A stretch of 64,000 nt of DNA from Novosphingobium sp. RL4 (GTDB lineage: Bacteria > Pseudomonadota > Alphaproteobacteria > Sphingomonadales > Sphingomonadaceae). Below, piece by piece: positions 34,756 through 43,742 of this stretch; within the stretch, counting starts at the first letter, position 1; every line of letters starts with the position of its first letter. Both the position numbers and the translations under genes were made by a program. The stretch spans positions 186,001 to 250,000 of the forward strand of contig NZ_CP141944.1 of assembly GCF_035658495.1 (NCBI RefSeq), given 5' to 3'. The notes under the pieces were generated by a model that made no database searches, was not told the DNA's origin, and worked only from the letters and a program-made list of their open reading frames with translations.

Positions 34756-35538
34756 TCAGTGGTGGCAGTCCAGCGCTTCGACGACATCCTCAAGCCGCGC
34801 AGGATCGCCCAGCGCCAGGACGTGCCCGTCCGACTGCGCGTTGAGCGGTTCGCCGTTCCAGTCGCACATGGTGCCGCCCGCACCCTCGACCACCGGCACC
34901 AGCGCCGCCCAGTCGTGAATCTTGAGCCCCGCTTCGCACACCACGTCGAGATGGCCGGAGGCGAGCAGGCCGTAGTTGTAGCAGTCCCCCCCCATGACCA
35001 TGCGCTTGTGGTCGGTCTTCGCCGCCAGCGCCATGAAGTGCTCGCCCTGATGGTCATCGAAATAATGCGGACCGGTCGTCGCCAGCATGGCCTCGGAGAG
35101 TTCCCGGCACGAACGGGTCCGCACTTCCTGCCCGTTGAAGGTGGTGGCGAAGCCGCTCGCGCCCACCCAGCGTTCGCGCAGGATCGGCTGGTCGATGATC
35201 CCGAGCACGGGCCAGCCATCTACCAGCAAGGCGATCAGCGTGCCGAAGATAGGCCTTCCGGCAATGAACGAAACGGTGCCGTCGATCGGGTCGAGAACCC
35301 AGGTCCGGCCGGACGAGCCTTCCTCCGTGCCGAACTCTTCGCCGATGATACCGTCGCGCGGCACTTCTGCCTTGAGAATGCGCCGCATCACCTCCTCGGC
35401 GGAACGATCGGCCACGGTTACGGGCGAGGCATCGCCCTTTCGCTCGATACCGACGCCGGATCGGAAATGCGGGCGAATCGCGTCACCGGCGGCATCGGCG
35501 AGGCGCAGGGCGAGGGCAATGTCGTTATCCAGTTTCAT
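34756..35538 (-). CDS. hisN: Inositol-monophosphatase-family histidinol-phosphatase
   Basis: A 260-residue magnesium-dependent phosphatase. Metal-binding motifs are GIIGEEFG near residue 67, WVLDPIDGTVSFI near 82 and IHDWAALVPVVEGAGG near 207. Alphaproteobacterial histidinol-phosphatases of histidine synthesis have this size and the DCYNYGLLASGHLD patch seen near 185. A general inositol monophosphatase is the alternative. The ATG at 35538 gives the common length. A cyclotransferase gene follows closely. Confidence 0.8.
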   Translation of the reverse strand: MKLDNDIALALRLADAAGDAIRPHFRSGVGIERKGDASPVTVADRSAEEVMRRILKAEVPRDGIIGEEFGTEEGSSGRTWVLDPIDGTVSFIAGRPIFGTLIALLVDGWPVLGIIDQPILRERWVGASGFATTFNGQEVRTRSCRELSEAMLATTGPHYFDDHQGEHFMALAAKTDHKRMVMGGDCYNYGLLASGHLDVVCEAGLKIHDWAALVPVVEGAGGTMCDWNGEPLNAQSDGHVLALGDPARLEDVVEALDCHH

Positions 35539-35711
35539 GCCCCCGCTCTGCCCGTCGCCGCGCGGACTGGTCAAGGGACCATCGAAAAAACCCCGGAAAT
35601 GGGAGAAAACAGCACGCGTTTTCGCCTCTTATATGGTTTTCCCACATTGCAGCCGAAGCGCGAGGGACCTAGTTTTCCGGTGCGGGGAGCGTCACTCAAG
35701 ACGGGCAGGGC

Positions 35712-36656
35712 ATGCACTACAGAATGCGTCCGGCAATCGACAGGTCGATCGCGCCGGAACAAGGGTTGCCCCGAGAGGGTCAGCCGATCAGTTACAACCG
35801 GGCTCCGGCGCCGGACCTCGCCCCCTGGATCTCACGGCTCTACGTGACCAGGATTGCGGCGCCGGTGGATCACACCGTTTCCTGCGGCCTGCTGTGCGAC
35901 GCGGCATTCCTGCGCGTCCAGCTTGCCGGCCTGTGGGAAGCCCGGACCGCCGACGGCCGCGTGGAAGCGGGAAACGGGGCGATGTTCTTCGGTCCGCATT
36001 CCCGCCGGATGCCGATCGCGATGACGGGAAGCTTCATCAGCGTCGGGATGGCTTTCCGGCCGGGCGCCTGTACCGCGCTGCGCGGTCCGCATATCGCCGA
36101 ATATGTCGACCGCATCGTCCCGACCGACGCGATCGGGATGCCCTCGGACCAGATACTCTCGATGCTTCCCCCGGATGGCGAACCGGAGGACTGGCTCCAG
36201 GCCATCGAGGACATCATCCGTGCGCGGGTTCTGGAGCTCGGCTGCGAAGCGCCCGATCCGGTCACCGCCCGCTTCGAAGAAATCTGCTACCGCGATCCGA
36301 CCAAGACGGTGGGCAGGGCCGCGATCGAATGCGGCGTGGAACGACGCAAGCTGGAGCGCGTGATCAGCCGCGATTTCGGCATGGCGCCCAAGCAGGTCCT
36401 GCGCCGGGCCCGCGCGCTAGACATGGCAAGCTGCCTTCGCGGTGTGGCCGACAGGGAGGAAGCGGACGAGATCGCCCTGCGCTACTATGACGAGAGCCAC
36501 CTCATCCACGAATTCACCGAGCTGTTCGGGATATCGCCCCGCCAGTTCGTGATAACGCCCCAGCCGATCCTGACGATTGCCCTGGAATCGCGCCAGTCCC
36601 GGCGGCTGGAAGCGCTGAAGCGGCTCAGGCCCGGACAGAGCAGGCCGTGGGAGTGA
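35712..36656 (+). CDS. AraC-family transcriptional regulator
   Basis: A 314-residue regulator. The N-terminal two thirds hold a cupin-like sensing region (GNGAMFFGPHSRRMPIAMTG near 95-115). The C-terminal DNA-binding part has VERRKLERVISRDFGMAPKQ near 213-232, LRRARALDMAS and the family end GISPRQFVITPQP. It is related to the regulator at 32533. It faces prs convergently over a bidirectional terminator. No targets are evident nearby. Confidence 0.78.
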   Translation: MHYRMRPAIDRSIAPEQGLPREGQPISYNRAPAPDLAPWISRLYVTRIAAPVDHTVSCGLLCDAAFLRVQLAGLWEARTADGRVEAGNGAMFFGPHSRRMPIAMTGSFISVGMAFRPGACTALRGPHIAEYVDRIVPTDAIGMPSDQILSMLPPDGEPEDWLQAIEDIIRARVLELGCEAPDPVTARFEEICYRDPTKTVGRAAIECGVERRKLERVISRDFGMAPKQVLRRARALDMASCLRGVADREEADEIALRYYDESHLIHEFTELFGISPRQFVITPQPILTIALESRQSRRLEALKRLRPGQSRPWE

Positions 36657-36666
36657 CGCGGAACGC

Positions 36667-36698
36667 AAAACGCCTCCGGCGCGTGCCGGAGGCGTTTT
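36667..36698. terminator. Bidirectional terminator between AraC gene and prs
   Basis: A perfect 14-bp stem AAAACGCCTCCGGC/GCCGGAGGCGTTTT with a GCGT loop gives T-runs on both strands, as expected between convergent genes. Confidence 0.92.
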
Positions 36699-36751
36699 TG
36701 ATCGCAACGTTCCACGTGTGACAATCGCCTCCCGAGGGAGGCAGATGCCGA

Positions 36752-37687
36752 TCAGTCGAACAGGCTCGAAACCGAGCTTTCGTCGGCGATGCGGCGGATC
36801 GCCTCGCCGATCAGCGGCGCGATGGTCAGGATGCGGATCTTGTCCGACTGCTGCGCGGCTTCGGTCGCCTGGATCGAATCGGTGATGACCAGTTCCTTCA
36901 GCGCCGAGTTGGTGACGCGCGAAACCGCCGCACCGGACAGCACGCCGTGGGTGATGTAGGCGGTGACGCTGGTGGCGCCTTCGTCCATCAGGGCCTGCGC
37001 GGCGTTGCAGAGCGTGCCGCCCGAATCGATGATGTCGTCGATCAGGATGCAGGCGCGGCCCTTCACGTCGCCGATGATGTTCATGACTTCCGACTGGCCG
37101 GGACGGTCACGACGCTTGTCGACGATGGCGAGCGGCGCATTGTCGAGGCGCTTGGCCAGCGAACGGGCGCGCACCACGCCGCCGACGTCAGGCGAAACCA
37201 CCATCAGCGACTGGTCGCCGTAGCGGGCCTGGATATCCGCCGCCATGACGGGGGCCGCGAAGAGGTTGTCGGTGGGGATGTCGAAGAAGCCCTGGATCTG
37301 GCCAGCGTGCAGATCGACCGAGAGCACTCGGTCGGCGCCGGCTTCGGTAATCAGGTTGGCGACCAGCTTGGCCGAAATCGGCGTGCGCGGACCGGGCTTG
37401 CGATCCTGGCGGGCGTAACCGAAGTAGGGGATGACCGCCGTGATGCGCTTGGCCGAAGCGCGGCGCAGCGCGTCTATGCCGATCAGCAGCTCCATGAGAT
37501 TGTCGTTCACGGGATAGCTGGTGGGCTGGACGATGAAGACATCCTCGCCGCGCACGTTCTCGTGGATTTCGACGAAGATTTCCTCGTCGGCGAAGCGGCG
37601 CACCGCCGCATCGGTGAGCGGCAGTTCGAGATACCCCGCGATCGCACGAGCGAGCGGAAGGTTGCTGTTGCCGGACATGATCTTCAT
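36752..37687 (-). CDS. prs: Ribose-phosphate pyrophosphokinase
   Basis: A 311-residue enzyme making PRPP from ribose 5-phosphate and ATP. Motifs seen are [15 protein letters not shown] at the start, RDRPGQ-like [20 protein letters not shown] near 190, and the PRPP loop [18 protein letters not shown] near 213-230. [19 protein letters not shown] near 92-110 is the conserved ATP-binding region. It is full length for the family. Confidence 0.97.
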   Translation of the reverse strand: MKIMSGNSNLPLARAIAGYLELPLTDAAVRRFADEEIFVEIHENVRGEDVFIVQPTSYPVNDNLMELLIGIDALRRASAKRITAVIPYFGYARQDRKPGPRTPISAKLVANLITEAGADRVLSVDLHAGQIQGFFDIPTDNLFAAPVMAADIQARYGDQSLMVVSPDVGGVVRARSLAKRLDNAPLAIVDKRRDRPGQSEVMNIIGDVKGRACILIDDIIDSGGTLCNAAQALMDEGATSVTAYITHGVLSGAAVSRVTNSALKELVITDSIQATEAAQQSDKIRILTIAPLIGEAIRRIADESSVSSLFD

Positions 37688-37796
37688 TGCGAATCCCCGA
37701 GACGGCCGATTGGGCTATGGCTGAACGCGCCCGCCTCTAGCCATGAGTCATCGGATTGCAATAGAAAGCGGCGCTTTTCACCGTGAAGCCAACGCG

Positions 37797-37832
37797 AAAA
37801 GGCCGGCCCCGGATATCCCGGAACCGGCCTTT
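37797..37832 (-). terminator. Terminator of glpX
   Basis: On the minus strand AAAGGCCGG and CCGGCCTTTT enclose a loop that itself can pair (CCGGGATATCCGG). It lies 54 bp after the glpX stop. Confidence 0.75.
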
Positions 37833-37885
37833 CGAATGTACAAGTGCTTGATTGGAAAAGCGCCCCGCGCCCATCCATCACGCCG

Positions 37886-38869
37886 TCAGCCGTGACGGTG
37901 TTCGCCCTTGATCCAGCGCACCGTCCCCGAGCTGGCCCGCATGACGACACTCTCCGTCGTCATCTTGCCGCCCTTGAGGCGCTTGACGCCGGAGAGCAGC
38001 GAACCATCGGTAACGCCGGTGGCCGCAAAAATGCAGTCGCCCTTGGCGAGATCCTTGAGCGTGTAGATCCGGTCGAGATCCTCGATGCCCCACTTGCGGG
38101 CGCGGCTGCGCTCGTCATCGTTGCGGAACAGGAGCTTGCCCTGGATCTGGCCGCCGACGCAGCGCAGGGCGGCCGCCGCCAGCACGCCTTCCGGTGCGCC
38201 GCCGGAGCCCATGTAGATATCGATCGTGGTGTTCTCGTCCGTCACCGCGATCACGCCGGCCACGTCGCCATCGGGGATCAGGTGGATGCCGCAGCCGATG
38301 TCGCGAAGCTCCGCAATCAGATCGGCATGGCGCGGACGATCGAGCACGCAGACGATGATCTCTTCCGGCTTCACGCCCTTGGCCGCTGCCACCGCCGCGA
38401 CGTTCTCGGTCGCGGTCTTGCGCAGGTCGATCACGCCATCGGGATAGCCGGGGCCGACCGCCAGCTTCTGCATGTAGACGTCGGGAGCGTTCAGCAGGCC
38501 GCCCTCTTCGGCAGCGGCAAGGACGGCCAGCGCGTTCGGGCCTGCCTTGGCGGTGATCGTCGTGCCTTCCAGCGGATCGAGCGCGATATCGATCTTCGGA
38601 CCGCGATCCGGGGCGCCGCCCACCTTCTCGCCGATGAACAGCATCGGCGCCTCGTCGCGCTCACCCTCGCCGATGACGACGGTGCCGTCCATGTAAAGCG
38701 TGTCGAAAGCCTTGCGCATTGCCTCGACTGCGGCATGGTCCGCAGCCTTCTCGTCGCCGCGACCGATGAGATGCGAGGCGGCGATCGCCGCTGCCTCGGT
38801 TACACGGACCATTTCGAGCACGAGAACGCGGTCGAGAACTTTACTTGCAGGAGTCTTGTTTTCAGGCAT
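37886..38869 (-). CDS. glpX: Class II fructose-1,6-bisphosphatase
   Basis: A 327-residue gluconeogenic phosphatase. The ATG at 38869 has GGAG five bases upstream; an in-frame GTG six bases earlier overlaps the Shine-Dalgarno and is less likely. Family motifs are VIGEGERDEAPMLFIGEKVG near 66-85, IALDPLEGTTITAKAG near 97-112, PDGDVAGVI near 198 and YMGSGGAPEGVLAAAALRC near 218-236. Some class II enzymes also accept sedoheptulose-1,7-bisphosphate. It is divergent from a small exported protein gene. Confidence 0.95.
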   Translation of the reverse strand: MPENKTPASKVLDRVLVLEMVRVTEAAAIAASHLIGRGDEKAADHAAVEAMRKAFDTLYMDGTVVIGEGERDEAPMLFIGEKVGGAPDRGPKIDIALDPLEGTTITAKAGPNALAVLAAAEEGGLLNAPDVYMQKLAVGPGYPDGVIDLRKTATENVAAVAAAKGVKPEEIIVCVLDRPRHADLIAELRDIGCGIHLIPDGDVAGVIAVTDENTTIDIYMGSGGAPEGVLAAAALRCVGGQIQGKLLFRNDDERSRARKWGIEDLDRIYTLKDLAKGDCIFAATGVTDGSLLSGVKRLKGGKMTTESVVMRASSGTVRWIKGEHRHG

Positions 38870-38932
38870 GTTCACTCCGGATTAATCCGAGGAGGAAAGG
38901 TTCGGGGAGCGGCTTAGACAGAGGAATTTCAA

Positions 38933-39433
38933 TTGTCGAGAAGATGGCGGATACTATTCGCAATCGCATTGTCAGCCCCCGCTCCGGCGATCGCACAGGT
39001 GAATACCGGCGGCGCCACGACGACTTCAGGCGCCGGTTCCAACACCCCCTCCATATCCGATGAAGATCGCGCCGTGGCGCAGAAGATGATGTCCCAGGGA
39101 GGCCGGATAACGCCGGAATCGGCCCGCAAGCGCTGCCTGCGCGAAGGCCGTCCGGGTGAAATCGTGGTCTGCGCCCCGGACGAGGAAAAGTACCGGATCC
39201 CGTCCACTTCGCAGGAAGATCCGGAATCGCCGCAAGCGCTGAACGACGGCAGGCTCCATCCGCCCGACGTTGCCGGCAACGGCATCTTCAGGGGCAAGGC
39301 CACGATGGGCGGGATGTGCCTCGTGCCGCCCTGTCCGAAAACGCCCTACCTGATCGATCTGTCCTCCATCCCGGAGGCGCCGGCAGGCTCGGACGCGGAC
39401 AAGATCGCCAAAGGCGAGATGCGCGCGCACTGA
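38933..39433 (+). CDS. Exported protein of unknown function (TTG start)
   Basis: A 166-residue protein. The only suitable start is a TTG with GAGGAA six bases upstream. A signal peptide (RRWRILFAIALSAPAPAIAQ) opens it. The mature part is acidic with paired cysteines (KRCLREGRPGEIVVCAPDEE near 65-84 and GGMCLVPPCPK near 127-137), a pattern seen in several sphingomonad envelope proteins. No known domain was recognised. It is divergent from glpX and convergent with hom. Confidence 0.65.
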   Translation: MSRRWRILFAIALSAPAPAIAQVNTGGATTTSGAGSNTPSISDEDRAVAQKMMSQGGRITPESARKRCLREGRPGEIVVCAPDEEKYRIPSTSQEDPESPQALNDGRLHPPDVAGNGIFRGKATMGGMCLVPPCPKTPYLIDLSSIPEAPAGSDADKIAKGEMRAH

Positions 39434-39454
39434 GGGGAGCGAAAGACTGGCGGG

Positions 39455-39486
39455 AGCGAACGGGCGCATCATGGCGCCCGTTCGTT
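39455..39486. terminator. Terminator between the exported-protein gene and hom
   Basis: An 11-bp perfect stem CGAACGGGCGC/GCGCCCGTTCG with an ATCATG loop is followed by TTCT on the plus strand. It sits between convergent genes. Confidence 0.75.
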
Positions 39487-39489
39487 CTC

Positions 39490-40797
39490 TCACCCCTCGA
39501 TGATCTGCATCACCAGCGGCCGGGCGGTCAGGCTGTCCGATCCGTCGAGGATGCGCAGCGCTTCGTTCACGGCCGATTCGGGGCCATCATGCGTGACGAT
39601 GGCAAGGATCGCCTCGCCAGCCTGCTCGGCCTCGCCCTTCTGGATCATGCTGGCGATCGAGACGCCGGCATCGCGCATGGCCGCCGTGATGTTGGCCAGC
39701 ACGCCCGGACGGTCCGGCACGGTGAAGCGGATGTAGCACCGTCCGCGGCGGTGCCCGGTCGGCGCCGGCTCCATCGCCTCCAGTTCGCCCTCGGGCATCG
39801 AGAACGCCGCCCCCTTCTCACCGCGCGCGATATCCATGATATCGGCAACGACGGCGCTGGCGGTCGGCCCGTCACCGGCACCGGCACCCTGGAACAGCAG
39901 GCGCCCCATGAAATTGCCCTCGGCGACAACCGCATTGGTCGCACCATCGACATGGGCCAGCGGATGGTCGAACGGCACCAGATGCGGATGGACCCGCTGG
40001 AACAGGCGGCTGGAACCGTCTGCCCGGTCAACCTCGCTCATGCCGATCAGGCGGATCACATAGCCCAGCGAACGTGCCTGCTCGATGTCAGCAGCCTTCA
40101 CGCGGGAAATGCCGGTCGTCTCCACCGCATCGAAGCGCAGACGCGATCCGAAGGCGATCGCAGCCAGGATAGAGAGCTTGTGCGCGGCGTCGATGCCCTC
40201 GACGTCGAAGGTCGGATCGGCCTCTGCATAACCCATGCGCTGGGCCTCGGCGAGAACATCGCCAAAGTCGCGCCCGGTATCCTCCATGGTGGACAGGATG
40301 TAATTGCAGGTGCCGTTCAGTATGCCGTAGACCCGTTCTATGGCATTGGCTGCAGCGCCTTCGCTAAGGCCCTTGATCACCGGGATTCCGCCCGCCACCG
40401 CCGCCTCGAACTTGAGCGCAACCCCAGCCTTTTCGGCAGCGGAAGCCAGTTCCAGGCCATGGTGCGCGATCATCGCCTTGTTGGCGGTGACAAGGCCCTT
40501 GCCCTGGCCGATGGCATTGCGCGCCAGCGCCAGTGCAGGACCGTCCGAGCCGCCGACCATCTCCACCACCACATCGACATCGGGGCGAGCGGCAAGCGCA
40601 GCGGGGTCGTCTACCCAGTCATAGCGCGAAAGGTCGACACCGCGATCCTTCGTGCGGTCACGCGCGCTGACGGCGGCAATGCGAATCGGCCTCCGCGCAC
40701 GGCGGGCAATCAGTTCGGCATTGGTCTCGATGAGACGGACGACACCCGTGCCGACGGTCCCCAGACCGGCCAGCGCAATATTCAGCGGTTCAACCAT
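39490..40797 (-). CDS. hom: Homoserine dehydrogenase
   Basis: A 435-residue enzyme reducing aspartate semialdehyde to homoserine. The NAD(P)-binding start is NIALAGLGTVGTGVVRLI near residues 6-23. ANKAMIA is near 107, and the substrate region FEAAVAGGIPVIK is near 130 with GILNGTCNYIL near 158. A C-terminal ACT domain (FTVPDRPGVLANITAAMRDAGVSI near 350-373) suggests allosteric control by threonine. GGGA lies before the ATG. Confidence 0.96.
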   Translation of the reverse strand: MVEPLNIALAGLGTVGTGVVRLIETNAELIARRARRPIRIAAVSARDRTKDRGVDLSRYDWVDDPAALAARPDVDVVVEMVGGSDGPALALARNAIGQGKGLVTANKAMIAHHGLELASAAEKAGVALKFEAAVAGGIPVIKGLSEGAAANAIERVYGILNGTCNYILSTMEDTGRDFGDVLAEAQRMGYAEADPTFDVEGIDAAHKLSILAAIAFGSRLRFDAVETTGISRVKAADIEQARSLGYVIRLIGMSEVDRADGSSRLFQRVHPHLVPFDHPLAHVDGATNAVVAEGNFMGRLLFQGAGAGDGPTASAVVADIMDIARGEKGAAFSMPEGELEAMEPAPTGHRRGRCYIRFTVPDRPGVLANITAAMRDAGVSIASMIQKGEAEQAGEAILAIVTHDGPESAVNEALRILDGSDSLTARPLVMQIIEG

Positions 40798-40891
40798 GGA
40801 GTTCCCTTTCGGGAGCGGCACCTAGGGGAGCCTACGGCGAAATTCCAGTACCTTCGCGCTCCCCATCGGCGAAACCTCTCGCCGGCCCGGC

Positions 40892-41755
40892 TCAACCCTG
40901 CCCGAGCGTCCTGCGGCACGGGCCGAGTTCGCCCAGAACCGTGCGATAGTCGGCATCGGCCTGACGGCGTTCCTCGATCCCCTCGGAAACATTGGCGCGA
41001 GGCGGCGGATTGTTCGGCAGGAAGCAGGCGAGCCGATACCATTCGATGGTCTCGGGCTGTGGCGGATTGCCGATGTCCGCCACCAGCTCGGAGAAGGACA
41101 CCCCCCAGGCCGGAGGCGAGCCCGGCTCGTGATGGACCGTGATCGAAGCAGCCGCGCCTTCGCGGGTGTTGAGGAAAATCTGCGTCTCCCCCTGTCCCGC
41201 AAGATTGCCCGGAACATAGAGCAGTTCACGTACCCCGGTGATGTGCACAGGCGCGTCGGGAGAGAGCAGCGTCTTGAGAATGCCCCTCACGCGCGCTTCC
41301 GCCTGATCGGTCCAGACCTGCTGGGCGGTCGGCGTCACCAGTTGAAGCTCTCCGGGCCGCCCCGGAACGGCGCGTGCGAACAGCAGAACGTCCTGCTTCT
41401 TGAGATTCGGTGCCTTGCCCCTGGAATCGAGCGGCAGGTCGACCAGATAGACGAGCGATTCGCCGATCGGGGCCTTGCCGGCGATCAGCGCACGGGTCTG
41501 GGCCGTGACATAGAATCGCCCCATTCCCGGCGCCCGTCCCGGCGCGCGTTCATCCTCGACACGGACCATTTTGCGGACCTGCGCCTTAACCACGAGTCCA
41601 GCCGATTCGGAGAGATCGGCGATGTCGGCGAAAGTGGGGCCGGATGCATCCATTGCGGGCGCGGATGCGGTTAACTGCGCCAGGGCCGGAACTGCCTGCA
41701 CGGCCAGCGCAACTCCCCCGAGATTCGCGACAAGTCGGTGCAACTTCGATGACAT
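40892..41755 (-). CDS. Secreted protein of unknown function
   Basis: A 287-residue protein with a signal peptide ending AVPALAQ near residue 27. The ATG at 41755 is preceded by GGAG and by a good promoter at 41784-41811; the frame reads 72 codons further upstream through the intergenic region, which is not credible. Conserved-looking patches are SESAGLVVKAQVRKMVRVED near 48 and LLFARAVPGRPGELQLV near 125, plus a C-terminal cysteine-containing ACFLPNNPPPRANVSEG. No known domain was recognised. It lies upstream of hom on the same strand. Confidence 0.7.
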   Translation of the reverse strand: MSSKLHRLVANLGGVALAVQAVPALAQLTASAPAMDASGPTFADIADLSESAGLVVKAQVRKMVRVEDERAPGRAPGMGRFYVTAQTRALIAGKAPIGESLVYLVDLPLDSRGKAPNLKKQDVLLFARAVPGRPGELQLVTPTAQQVWTDQAEARVRGILKTLLSPDAPVHITGVRELLYVPGNLAGQGETQIFLNTREGAAASITVHHEPGSPPAWGVSFSELVADIGNPPQPETIEWYRLACFLPNNPPPRANVSEGIEERRQADADYRTVLGELGPCRRTLGQG

Positions 41756-41783
41756 GCGAGGCAAACTCCGTGGAAAAGGCCAG

Positions 41784-41811
41784 CCTATAGCGGCTTGGGG
41801 CTCGGCCACAA
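41784..41811 (-). promoter_or_regulatory. Promoter for the secreted-protein gene
   Basis: On the minus strand TTGTGG, a 16-base spacer and TATAGG are placed so that transcription would start about 20 bases before the ATG at 41755. Confidence 0.5.
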
Positions 41812-41880
41812 AATCCCCCTTTTTCGATTGGAACTTATCCGCGCTGAATTGACCGTTAACGATTGACGTGCCGATAAGGC

Positions 41881-41896
41881 GTTGCACATGTGCAAC
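41881..41896. promoter_or_regulatory. Perfect 16-bp palindrome, candidate operator
   Basis: GTTGCACATGTGCAAC is fully self-complementary. It covers the -35 hexamer of the likely tonB promoter, so a bound dimer would block transcription. The regulator is unknown. Confidence 0.5.
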
Positions 41897-41910
41897 TGCC
41901 CGGCTAAGAA
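41882..41910 (+). promoter_or_regulatory. Probable tonB-exbBDD promoter
   Basis: TTGCAC (41882-41887), a 17-base spacer and TAAGAA (41905-41910). The leader to the tonB ATG would be near 195 bases. Confidence 0.5.
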
Positions 41911-42112
41911 ACTCGCAAAATGGGGCCAAAAAACTAAAAAGTCCCACGGTTCGCCTCCCGTAAAATGTCAACGGAAAGGCTGACTGTCAGCCGTCAGGGT
42001 GGGTAATTTGGAGTTTCGTCATGGACCTTGCCTCCGGGTGAGGGCCATGGGCGCCCTTGGACACGTCCGGCTCGGGCTTTTCCGGGGCTTGGTAATGGAG
42101 TGATGCGTTTGA

Positions 42113-42787
42113 ATGGCTTACGCTGACCAGCAAATGAGCGGTAACAAGATTACCGCGCTTGTCATTGTTGCGCTGATCCACGTCTTTGTAGGCTATGCGC
42201 TCGTCACGGGCCTGGCCTACCAGGCTGCGCAACAGGTCATCAAGAAGGTGACCACAGTCGACATCAAGGAAGAGAAACCGAAGGAGGAAGAGCCGCCGCC
42301 GCCGCCGCCGGAGCCGCAGGAAAATACCCCGCCGCCTCCGATCGTAGCGCCGCCGCCGCCGATCAACATCGCCCCGGCACCGCCGCCGGTGCAGACGGTG
42401 ATCACACCTCCGCCGGCACCGCCGGTGGTGATCACGACCGCGGCGCCCCCGGCACCGCCGGCACCGCCGGCTGCGCCTCCCGGACCGTCAAAGGCTCGCG
42501 GCGTTTCGCCGAAGGGTCAGGCTGGCTGGGCTGCCCGCATTCAGAACAACTACCCGACCAAGGCTGCTCGTGAAGAGCGTGAAGGCCGCGTCGGTGTACG
42601 CGTTGCGATCGGTCCCGACGGCAAGGTCACGAGTTGCTCCGTCACTTCTTCGAGCGGTAGCCCCGATCTCGACGAAGCGGCTTGCGACGGCATGACCCGT
42701 TATGCGCGCTACAACCCCGCGCTTGACGATGCCGGCAACCCGATCGCGGGCAGCACTTCGACGGCGATCGTCTACAAGCTCAACTAA
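42113..42787 (+). CDS. tonB: Energy transducer TonB
   Basis: A 224-residue protein linking the proton motive force to outer-membrane receptors. One N-terminal membrane segment (ITALVIVALIHVFVGYALV) is near residues 13-31. A KEEKPKEEE stretch and a long Pro-rich periplasmic spacer (60-125) follow. The C-terminal TonB domain has EGRVGVRVAIGPDGKVTSCSV near 152-172 and the closing strand STSTAIVYKLN. It is the first gene of tonB-exbB-exbD-exbD. Confidence 0.93.
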   Translation: MAYADQQMSGNKITALVIVALIHVFVGYALVTGLAYQAAQQVIKKVTTVDIKEEKPKEEEPPPPPPEPQENTPPPPIVAPPPPINIAPAPPPVQTVITPPPAPPVVITTAAPPAPPAPPAAPPGPSKARGVSPKGQAGWAARIQNNYPTKAAREEREGRVGVRVAIGPDGKVTSCSVTSSSGSPDLDEAACDGMTRYARYNPALDDAGNPIAGSTSTAIVYKLN

Positions 42788-42855
42788 CTTCTGACTGGTC
42801 GGGCCCACACCCGCGCCCGGATCGGTCCCTGCATTCTTCTTGAGAGGTAAATCGC

Positions 42856-43629
42856 ATGCTTATCGTTGATATCCTTGCCGCCGCGGGCGATGCCGCGCCG
42901 CAGAACAAGTTCGGTTTCATGGAAGCCCTCCAGGCCGGTGGTTTCATCTCGTATGCCACCGTCATCATCATGGGCATCATGTCGTTCGGTTCGTTCTACA
43001 TCCTGTTCACCAAGTGGTTCGAGCAGGCCAAGATCATGCGCCAGTTCAACGCAGTGCGCACCACCTTCTGGAAGGCCCCGACCCTTCGCGAAGGCGCAGC
43101 CAAGCTCGAGAAGAACAGCGCATGGCGCCAGCTCGTCGACGACGGCATCGCCGCTGAAGACCAGCACGCCAAGATGACCGATTCGCTCGAAGCCCATGAC
43201 TGGATGCACGCTTCGCTCGCGCGTTCGGAAGCTTCGATCAACGCTCGCCTTGCACAGGGCCTGCCGTTCCTCGCCACCGTCGGCGCAACCGCACCGTTCA
43301 TCGGTCTGTTCGGTACCGTCGTCGGCATCTACCGCGCCCTGATCGCCATCGGCATCGCCGGTTCGGCTTCGATCGACAAGGTTGCCGGCCCCGTCGGTGA
43401 ATCGCTGATCATGACCGCACTCGGCCTGATCGTCGCCGTTCCCGCCGTTCTGGCCTACAACTACCTGCAGAGCCGCAACAAGCGCATTGCAGAACTGCTG
43501 ACCGGCTTCTCGAGCGACGTTCTCGCGAACATCAACTCGCGTGGCGCCGTGAAGCCCCTCGTTGCTGCTGCTCCGGCGAAGCCCGCCGCCGCTCCGGCCA
43601 AGCCCGCCGCTGCCCCGGCCAAGCCGTAA
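42856..43629 (+). CDS. exbB: ExbB/TolQ-family proton channel protein
   Basis: A 257-residue membrane protein of the MotA/TolQ/ExbB family. A first membrane segment lies near 28-48 (FISYATVIIMGIMSFGSFYI). The conserved core is GLPFLATVGATAPFIGLFGTVVGIY near 132-156, and a last segment is near 185-205. The C-terminus carries a repeated AAPAKP motif, an uncommon extension. ExbB pentamers with ExbD form the motor for TonB. Confidence 0.93.
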   Translation: MLIVDILAAAGDAAPQNKFGFMEALQAGGFISYATVIIMGIMSFGSFYILFTKWFEQAKIMRQFNAVRTTFWKAPTLREGAAKLEKNSAWRQLVDDGIAAEDQHAKMTDSLEAHDWMHASLARSEASINARLAQGLPFLATVGATAPFIGLFGTVVGIYRALIAIGIAGSASIDKVAGPVGESLIMTALGLIVAVPAVLAYNYLQSRNKRIAELLTGFSSDVLANINSRGAVKPLVAAAPAKPAAAPAKPAAAPAKP

Positions 43630-43742
43630 GCAGCACGGGACGCGCGCCGCACAAGCGGCCGCGCGTCCAAGGGGCCAGGCGACGGTGCGTTGCATGCGCG
43701 TCCGTCGCCTCCCCAAGGCAACGCAAGGATTAGGATAAGACT

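Larger units (their letters stand above)
41756..42112. other. Divergent regulatory region upstream of tonB (357 bp)
   Basis: This gap separates the secreted-protein gene and the tonB operon. It holds a minus-strand promoter (41784-41811), a plus-strand promoter (41882-41910) overlapped by a perfect palindrome (41881-41896), and a long tonB leader of about 200 bases with a small GGCTGA-CTG-TCAGCC hairpin near 41982. No Fur-like box was recognised. Confidence 0.5.

Noticed and set aside
41756..42112. Fur box in the tonB control region
   Set aside because: No stretch resembling the GATAATGATAATCATTATC-type or Irr-type site was seen. The only strong palindrome is GTTGCACATGTGCAAC.
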